This document shows, piece by piece, positions 13,198 through 17,933 of a stretch of DNA of 17,933 nucleotides. Within the stretch, counting starts at the first letter, position 1. Every line of letters begins with the position of its first letter. Source of the stretch: Oscillospiraceae bacterium. Lineage in GTDB: Bacteria > Bacillota_A > Clostridia > Oscillospirales > Oscillospiraceae. Position numbers and translations under genes: made by a program. The stretch spans positions 1-17,933 of the forward strand of contig JAETOP010000079.1 of NCBI GenBank assembly GCA_021771675.1, in the 5' to 3' direction. Under the pieces are notes generated by a model. That model saw nothing but the letters and a program-made list of their open reading frames with translations, had not been told where the DNA came from and did no database searches.

Positions 13198-14707
13198 AAA
13201 GAAAAAGCGCCGCACCGCCGCCTATGCCCGTGTCTCCACGGACAGCGAGGAGCAGCTTACCAGCTACAGCGCCCAGGTGGACTATTATACCAACTATATC
13301 AAGAGTCGGGACGATTGGGAGTTTGTTTCCGTATATACGGACGAAGGTATAACCGGTACGAATACCAAGCACCGCGAGGGCTTCAAACGCATGGTAGCGG
13401 ATGCGCTGGCGGGTAAGATAGACCTTATCGTTACCAAATCGGTCAGCCGCTTTGCGCGCAATACGGTAGACAGCCTGACCACGGTGCGCCAGCTAAAGGA
13501 AAAGGGCGTGGAGATCTATTTTGAAAAGGAAAACATCTGGACGCTGGACAGCAAGGGAGAACTGCTTATCACCATTATGTCCTCGCTGGCGCAGGAAGAA
13601 AGCCGCAGCATTTCCGAGAACTGCACCTGGGGACAGAGAAAGCGGTTCGCAGACGGCAAGGTCACCGTACCCTTCAAGCGGTTTCTTGGCTACGACCGGG
13701 GTCCCGATGGCAATCTCGTCTTGAATAAGGACGAGGCGGTCATCATCCACCGCATCTACAGTATGTTCCTGCAAGGCATGACGCCGCACGGCATTGCCGC
13801 CAGGCTGACCGCCGACGGCATCAAGTCGCCGGGCGGCAAAGACAAATGGAACGCAGGAGCAGTTCGTAGCATTCTCACCAACGAGAAGTACAAGGGCGAT
13901 GCGCTCCTGCAAAAGAGCTATACGGTGGATTTCCTCACCAAGAAGAAAAAGGTCAACGAGGGCGAAATCCCGCAGTACTATGTGGAGGGAAATCACGAGG
14001 CCATCATTCAGCCGGAGGTGTTTGAACTGGTTCAGCAGGAACTGAAGCGCAGAAAGCAAGGTCGGGGCCCGCACAGCGGTGTCCACCTTTTCTCCGGCAA
14101 GATACGCTGCGGACAATGCGGAGAGTGGTACGGTTCCAAGGTCTGGCATTCCAACAGTAAGTATCGCAGAGTAATCTGGCAGTGTAATCACAAGTATGAC
14201 GGCGAGGAAAAATGCTCCACGCCGCACTTGACGGAGGATGAGATCAAAACAATGTTTATTTCAGCGGCGAACAAGCTGATTGGTAAAAAGGCCGCAATTA
14301 TCTCGCCTCTACGGGCTTCGCTGGACATTGCCTTCGACACCTCCGCACTGGAAGCCGAAACCGAAAAATTGCAGGAAGAACTCATGGTCGCCTCAGACCT
14401 CATCCAGAAATGCATCTACGAAAACGCTCATGTGGCGCTCGACCAGACGGAATACCAGAAACGCTATGACAGTCTTACCGCCCGGTTTGACACCGCAAAG
14501 GCACGGCTTGAGGAAAATGAAGCCACCATTGCTGACAAGAAGTCCAGACGGGCGGCAATCGAAGCCTTTTTGGACACGCTGACGCAGGCCGACCTGATGG
14601 AGAAATTTGACCCTGCCCTCTGGTGTGGGCTGGTGGATCATGTAACAGTTTATGCCAGGGACGATGTGCGGTTTACTTTTAAGGATGGGCAGGAAATTCG
14701 AGCATAA
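13136..14707 (+). CDS. Large serine recombinase of canonical layout (Rec2)
   Basis: 523 residues; GTG 13136 with GGAGGG 6 bases upstream, inside the end of Rec1. Residues about 25-170 are the catalytic domain: AYARVS with nucleophile S34, GITGTNT and KSVSRFARNTVDSL. Residues about 195-310 form the recombinase domain (GEIPQYYVEGNHEAII). One zinc ribbon follows (C325, C328, C350, C360). Residues about 405-490 form a charged coiled coil (EAETEKLQEEL, then ARLEENEA), the element that in serine integrases controls synapsis and responds to directionality factors. The C-terminus (WCGLVDHVTVYARDDVRFTFKDGQEI) is typical. This layout makes it a good candidate for the catalytic integrase. Overlap with Rec1 suggests equimolar coupled synthesis. 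A terminator follows. Confidence 0.95.
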   Translation: MAKVTTIPATISRFTATPINEKKKRRTAAYARVSTDSEEQLTSYSAQVDYYTNYIKSRDDWEFVSVYTDEGITGTNTKHREGFKRMVADALAGKIDLIVTKSVSRFARNTVDSLTTVRQLKEKGVEIYFEKENIWTLDSKGELLITIMSSLAQEESRSISENCTWGQRKRFADGKVTVPFKRFLGYDRGPDGNLVLNKDEAVIIHRIYSMFLQGMTPHGIAARLTADGIKSPGGKDKWNAGAVRSILTNEKYKGDALLQKSYTVDFLTKKKKVNEGEIPQYYVEGNHEAIIQPEVFELVQQELKRRKQGRGPHSGVHLFSGKIRCGQCGEWYGSKVWHSNSKYRRVIWQCNHKYDGEEKCSTPHLTEDEIKTMFISAANKLIGKKAAIISPLRASLDIAFDTSALEAETEKLQEELMVASDLIQKCIYENAHVALDQTEYQKRYDSLTARFDTAKARLEENEATIADKKSRRAAIEAFLDTLTQADLMEKFDPALWCGLVDHVTVYARDDVRFTFKDGQEIRA

Positions 14708-14716
14708 GCAGAAAAT

Positions 14717-14755
14717 CTCCTCATTGCCAGCTACGGCAGTGAGGAGTATCTTTTT
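14717..14755 (+). terminator. Rho-independent terminator after Rec2
   Basis: A 12-bp stem CTCCTCATTGCC (14717-14728) with GGCAGTGAGGAG (14735-14746), one G-U pair, loop AGCTAC, then TATC and five T. It begins 9 bases after the Rec2 stop and closes the prophage transcription unit before the junction. An A-rich flank on the left side could also let it slow minus-strand transcription. Confidence 0.85.
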
Positions 14756-14788
14756 GCAAAAAAAATAACCGGGTAGTCCCATTTTCTC

Positions 14789-14818
14789 TTTTTACACCCC
14801 AGATGCAGTTTTTACACC
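14789..14818. repeat. 10-bp direct repeat TTTTTACACC, 20 bp apart
   Basis: TTTTTACACC occurs at 14789-14798 and 14809-14818, starting exactly 20 bases (about two helical turns) apart, in the non-coding stretch between the Rec2 terminator and the insertion junction. The second copy includes the stop codon of the minus-strand fusion frame. Spacing on one DNA face would suit binding of a recombinase or accessory factor; function is inferred only. Confidence 0.5.
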
Positions 14819-17676
14819 GCAAAGGCACATTTTTTAATTATTCCCTGGCTTTGTATCAAACTCAGTAAGATTATTTCCAGCAGATTGCCGGTCTTGAAGC
14901 CCATGTTCTCCAATGCCTGATAAATGGAGCGGATGACCACGGGCGGGGTGTAAAAGGCGGTGAGGGTGGATTCCCTGGCGGCGGCGTACTCGTCCTCGTC
15001 CAGCAGGGCTTTCAGCTCGGCGTACTTGCTGTGCCGCTCGTCAAAGCAATCAGCCAGCCCGCCCCAGCCCACATACTGCGCCAATACTGCCTGTTCCTCC
15101 GGGGTAGCAAACCGTTCCTCACGTTCCAGCTTTTTCAACAGACGGATGGCCCGGACATTGTTGTTAAACCGTGTCCCCGGCGTCCCCGCGCCGATGGCGT
15201 CATCGGTGATTCGATACTCATGCCGGTCTGCGTTGGGGACTTCGGGATAGAGAACAAAGGGGGACACCTTGGCCCTGCGCCGGGGCGCGGGCGAGGCCTG
15301 GACTGGCTCCCCACCATCATGGCCGTGCCCATCCGCTAAACCTTCGGTGCCCTTTCCAACCGTCCCCGCCGCAGTTTCCTTTTCAGCCGGTTTGTGATTC
15401 ATCTGCGTTTCATAGCGGTCAATGTCTTGCTCAGTCAGCCATTCGGGTTTTTCCGGCAGGGCCGCGTATAGCTCCCGCATTTTGGAGATTTGCGCTTCTA
15501 CACTTCCGGCCCATAGGTGTTTCTCGGAAAACTGCCCAGCCCCCAGGTAATACTCACAGTCAGAACGCAGACGGTCTAACAGCCGGTAACTATTAGGCTC
15601 TGCTGGGGTGGTGTCTGATGCTTTTTCAGCCGGTTCCGGCATCCCCTGTTTGGCCCGTTCCACCGCCAGCCATTCAGCGGCCTCCTTGTCCGCCACGGCC
15701 TTTTCGACCTGCTTCAGATAGTCCTCGGCCTGCCATTCGCTGGTAAATTCCTCCTGAACGCCCTCGCCGTCCACATAGATCTCATTCCGGGCATCATCCC
15801 ATACGGCGTAGCCATTGTCTGTTTCAATGACGGAGAAACGCTCCTGGGGCGGTGGTGCGTTGGAGGCTATTTGCTCCACATCGGCCATGACCTGCTGAAT
15901 AAAGGGGTTGGCATCCAACTTGTCCGGGTCAACCACATGGCCGTCCACAATACCGTTCTCCGCAAGGGCGGCGCGGATGGCGGCGGGGTCAATATCGGAA
16001 AAATCATCGGTTTCCTGCTTGGCCTTCTCGCTGGGCTGTGCGGGAAACGCGGAAATTACACGCTGGTTATTTTTCAACGCCGCCACGATTACATCAAAGC
16101 CCTTGTTGTTCAGTTTCTTTACATAGTCCTTCAGCTTGTGGGCGGGAAAACCGCACATGGACACACGGCCATATTCGGGGATATTGCGCTTGGTCAGGGT
16201 CAGATTTAGTGCCGCCGCCGCGCTTTTTGCGTCCTCACCCTCAAACCCTCCGTACAGTTCAAAGAAGTCGCCCACCTGATACAGCACCAGACTGTCGGGG
16301 TTATGCTCCTTGATGGAGTTGTAGGCGTCCCAAAACCTGCCGCTGGCAGGCTCCCGCACCAACGGCGGGGTAGAGAACACGGGGGCGTCCTGGGTGGCAG
16401 AGATGGTCATGGTAGAGGTGGCGGCAAATTCCTCGATCTGCGCCCGCACGTCCTCCGGCAAACTGTCCTCATAATAGGTCACGGTTCGGTCGGGTGCGAT
16501 ATGGGCGATGGTCTTATAGTCGCCGTCCTCCAGTTCCAGCCGGTTCCACACCGTCACACCGTTGCCCAGGTGCCCAAAGCCCAGCTCATAGCCGGGGGTA
16601 TCAGGCTCCGCAGGTTCGGCGGCGGGTGCCGCTTCCTCTATCACCTGAAGCAGGCTGTCGTTCATTGGGTTCTCCGCCAGCAGACGGTCAAATTCCTCAC
16701 GGGGCAGTTCCCTGTTGATGATGGGAAACGCCGGGTCAAAGAGCCGGACTGTCTGATCGTCAAAGGCCAGCAGCTCATACCCCTGCATCCCCAGGTACAC
16801 CGTGGCCCCCAGGGTCAGCCGGTACTCTTTCGGCGGGGCCGGGGGTGGGTTCAGTTCGTCATAGTCCGGCTCCATCGGAACGGCCAGGGGGCCGGAGAGT
16901 TGGGCAAGTACGGCCTCGCACCGCTCCGTCAGGTGGGTGTTCTCCCCGATGATGGTCTGCATGGCCTCCCGCATCATGGGCAGGATGAAGTCGCCCTCGC
17001 TGGTACGGGCGCTCATCTTCTTTTCGCCTGCGCTGAACGCATCGGCACAAGATGACAAATACCATCTGTCTACCGTTTTGTCCCGCTGTCCGAGCTGGGC
17101 CACATAGTCCTTATAATCACGGATAATGGAGAAAAATTCTCCGCTGATTTTGCTCCGGGCGATCCGGGCGTCCTCCTGACGGCGGTACTCCGGGTATTTC
17201 GCCTTTTCAGCCGGTGGCAGATAGCGGTCTGCGTCAATCAGTTCACCGATCCGCTTCGCCGCCTTTTTCCACGTCAGCCTAATCTCGGCCTTTGGCTGGG
17301 ATAGTTCCCCGGTGGAGATTTTCATACCACTACGGTCAAACCATGCGCGTATCTTCTTGTCTGTGGCAACCGTAAAATAAGCGGTCGATTTGTATTCTTC
17401 TTTGAGAAAAGACACGTTTTCGGTGGAGCTATGAGCCGTTTGAAACTGCTCAAAAATACGGAATTTTCCATCGGCTATGCCGCTGCCATGCAGGAGGATA
17501 GCATCAATGTCCTCCTGAGAAATAGCAAAAGCGGAGGACTGTTCATCCTCCGCCGCTTGGATCGCCGTTTTCTGTTCTTCCTCCGTGGGGAGGGGGTCGG
17601 TCAGTTGGCGTACACGATCTCCGCCAACGCCACTTCCTCCGCCGCTGCCTTGATGTTGTTCATCAGACCCACCCAC
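14812..17676 (-). CDS. Conjugative-element DNA methylase/helicase (LtrC-like) fragment, disrupted by prophage
   Basis: A 954-codon frame, likely a pseudogene. It matches the giant methylase/SNF2-helicase proteins of Tn1549/Tn4451-like elements, which normally exceed 2,000 residues. Visible parts: RVRQLTDPLPTEEEQ and the AFAISQEDIDAILLHGSG to WKKAAKRIGELIDADRYLPP block; repeated small beta domains (VWNRLELEDGDYKTI, YAVWDDARNEIYV); a MutS domain I-like stretch (LVLYQVGDFFELYGG to VSMCGFPAHKL); and the pre-methylase segment (YVGWGGLADCFD, AFYTPPVVIRSIYQAL). After E934 of GNLLE come 20 unrelated residues and a stop, so the methylase core and helicase are missing. The nominal GTG start lies inside tnpV, and the first recognisable part (DRVRQLTD) begins where tnpV ends, so the 5' end is probably also lost. 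Expression is doubtful. Confidence 0.8.
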   Translation of the reverse strand: MGGSDEQHQGSGGGSGVGGDRVRQLTDPLPTEEEQKTAIQAAEDEQSSAFAISQEDIDAILLHGSGIADGKFRIFEQFQTAHSSTENVSFLKEEYKSTAYFTVATDKKIRAWFDRSGMKISTGELSQPKAEIRLTWKKAAKRIGELIDADRYLPPAEKAKYPEYRRQEDARIARSKISGEFFSIIRDYKDYVAQLGQRDKTVDRWYLSSCADAFSAGEKKMSARTSEGDFILPMMREAMQTIIGENTHLTERCEAVLAQLSGPLAVPMEPDYDELNPPPAPPKEYRLTLGATVYLGMQGYELLAFDDQTVRLFDPAFPIINRELPREEFDRLLAENPMNDSLLQVIEEAAPAAEPAEPDTPGYELGFGHLGNGVTVWNRLELEDGDYKTIAHIAPDRTVTYYEDSLPEDVRAQIEEFAATSTMTISATQDAPVFSTPPLVREPASGRFWDAYNSIKEHNPDSLVLYQVGDFFELYGGFEGEDAKSAAAALNLTLTKRNIPEYGRVSMCGFPAHKLKDYVKKLNNKGFDVIVAALKNNQRVISAFPAQPSEKAKQETDDFSDIDPAAIRAALAENGIVDGHVVDPDKLDANPFIQQVMADVEQIASNAPPPQERFSVIETDNGYAVWDDARNEIYVDGEGVQEEFTSEWQAEDYLKQVEKAVADKEAAEWLAVERAKQGMPEPAEKASDTTPAEPNSYRLLDRLRSDCEYYLGAGQFSEKHLWAGSVEAQISKMRELYAALPEKPEWLTEQDIDRYETQMNHKPAEKETAAGTVGKGTEGLADGHGHDGGEPVQASPAPRRRAKVSPFVLYPEVPNADRHEYRITDDAIGAGTPGTRFNNNVRAIRLLKKLEREERFATPEEQAVLAQYVGWGGLADCFDERHSKYAELKALLDEDEYAAARESTLTAFYTPPVVIRSIYQALENMGFKTGNLLEIILLSLIQSQGIIKKCAFAV
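14856..14885. other. Probable prophage attachment junction (att site)
   Basis: On the minus strand the methylase/helicase frame reads ...GFKTGNLLE and then leaves the family sequence. The codon for that E is at 14875-14877, so the crossover lies at or within a few bases of it. Serine recombinases lie just upstream, as expected for an integrase-adjacent site. The core cannot be defined without the other end of the prophage, which is outside the window. Confidence 0.65.
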
Positions 17677-17933
17677 TTCATCTGATCGGACGCTTTCAGT
17701 TCCTCGGTCACGCCCTGTTCCCGTGCCATTTGCTCCGTCAACCGCTCCACCATCTCGGTGGCCTGCCGGTCGATTTCCACCAGATGGCTGTTCAGCTCCC
17801 CGGTCAACAGCATCCCCGTGTAAATCCCGTGCCGGTGATTGGCGAGGAAACTGCGCCGCAGCATCCCATATTTTCCGACCTGCGGGGCCTCCGGCACGTC
17901 CAGGTTGGGCAGTTGATAGTCGCCCTCGGTTCT
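14875..17933 (-). mobile_element. Conjugative/integrative element remnant (Tn4451/Tn1549-like)
   Basis: Both genes right of the junction (tnpV and the LtrC-like methylase/helicase fragment) are hallmark genes of Clostridia integrative conjugative elements and lie on the strand opposite to the prophage. The distal part of the methylase/helicase gene would be expected beyond the left end of the prophage, outside this window. Whether the element beyond tnpV is complete cannot be seen. Confidence 0.75.
17601..17933 (-). CDS. tnpV: TnpV family transposon protein (5' end outside window)
   Basis: The frame is open to the right edge, giving 110 visible residues starting RTEGDYQLPNLDVPEAP. Features of the Tn4451 TnpV family are clear: EGDYxLPNL, the TGMLLTGELNSHLVEIDRQA segment, a following charged helix (AREQGVTEELKA), then DQMKWVGLMNNIKA and a C-terminal IVYAN. 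TnpV is a small helical protein of unknown role found on Tn4451-like transposons and many Clostridia conjugative elements, often near large serine recombinases. An apparent GTG start at 17897 is internal. Its stop overlaps the nominal beginning of the methylase/helicase fragment by 76 bases, which suggests that tnpV (or its element) joined or replaced the original 5' part of that gene. Confidence 0.88.
   Translation of the reverse strand, partial: RTEGDYQLPNLDVPEAPQVGKYGMLRRSFLANHRHGIYTGMLLTGELNSHLVEIDRQATEMVERLTEQMAREQGVTEELKASDQMKWVGLMNNIKAAAEEVALAEIVYAN

Larger units (their letters stand above)
1..14874 (+). mobile_element. Prophage, right-hand part (tail, lysis and integration modules)
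   Basis: Every gene from the left window edge to the terminator at 14717-14755 lies on the plus strand in standard siphovirus order: tape measure, Dit, tail tip, accessory tail proteins, holin, endolysin, then site-specific recombinases. The right end is placed at about 14874 because the opposite-strand methylase/helicase gene loses family similarity there. The left end (head genes, the other attachment site) is outside the window. The order of lysis genes followed directly by serine recombinases and then the junction is typical of phages whose serine integrase sits beside the attachment site. The exact boundary is inferred to within a few bases. Confidence 0.85.

Noticed and set aside
12943..13372. 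Minus-strand open frames across the Rec1/Rec2 overlap
   Set aside because: Both sense frames carry conserved recombinase motifs here; the antisense frames have no start site or domain support.
11431..14707. Recombinases as tail-fibre DNA invertases
   Set aside because: They are large serine recombinases with recombinase and zinc-ribbon domains rather than small invertases, and I saw no inverted repeats flanking the tail genes in this window.
16303..17055. 250-codon plus-strand frame opposite the methylase/helicase fragment
   Set aside because: The sequence is rich in G, R, H and V without a fold pattern; it mirrors the third-position GC bias of the real minus-strand gene.

Overview
The window looks like DNA from a gut-type Clostridia (Bacillota) chromosome. 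It is moderately GC-rich, has strong AGGAGG-type ribosome binding sites and rho-independent terminators, and carries gene families typical of Oscillospiraceae/Lachnospiraceae prophages and Tn4451/Tn1549-like integrative elements. No ribosomal or core gene is present, so the host assignment is inference.

Positions 1 to about 14,874 are the right-hand part of a siphovirus-type prophage, all on the plus strand. In order they hold: the tail tape measure (5' end outside the window), the distal tail protein Dit, a large tail-tip protein with an N-terminal LamG-like domain and a prophage-endopeptidase-like (Tal) core, two small related tail proteins, and a multi-domain GH18-type glycoside hydrolase. 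A terminator follows (9212-9241), then the lysis pair (holin and N-acetylmuramoyl-L-alanine amidase with an SH3 domain), then a very strong terminator (10689-10729). The last block is an integration module: a helix-turn-helix/double zinc-ribbon protein, a 58-aa SHOCT-like protein, and two different large serine recombinases whose genes overlap by 62 bp. The recombinases have their own extended -10 promoter inside the end of the SHOCT gene and end at a third terminator (14717-14755).

Positions about 14,875 to 17,933, on the minus strand, belong to a different element. They contain tnpV (cut by the window edge) and a long fragment of the giant DNA-methylase/SNF2-helicase protein of Clostridia conjugative elements. 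That reading frame stops making family sense directly after the residues GNLLE, the start of the methylase motif I (normally followed by PSCG or similar). It then runs 20 foreign codons to a stop. The simplest reading is that the prophage inserted into the methylase motif of a resident conjugative element, with its serine recombinases lying next to the attachment site.

The most interesting points are the paired, architecturally different serine recombinases with their small partner proteins; the exact disruption of the conjugative-element methylase; the GH18 tail enzyme whose last barrel strand appears displaced to the far C-terminus; and a tail-tip jelly-roll domain that seems split over separate genes.
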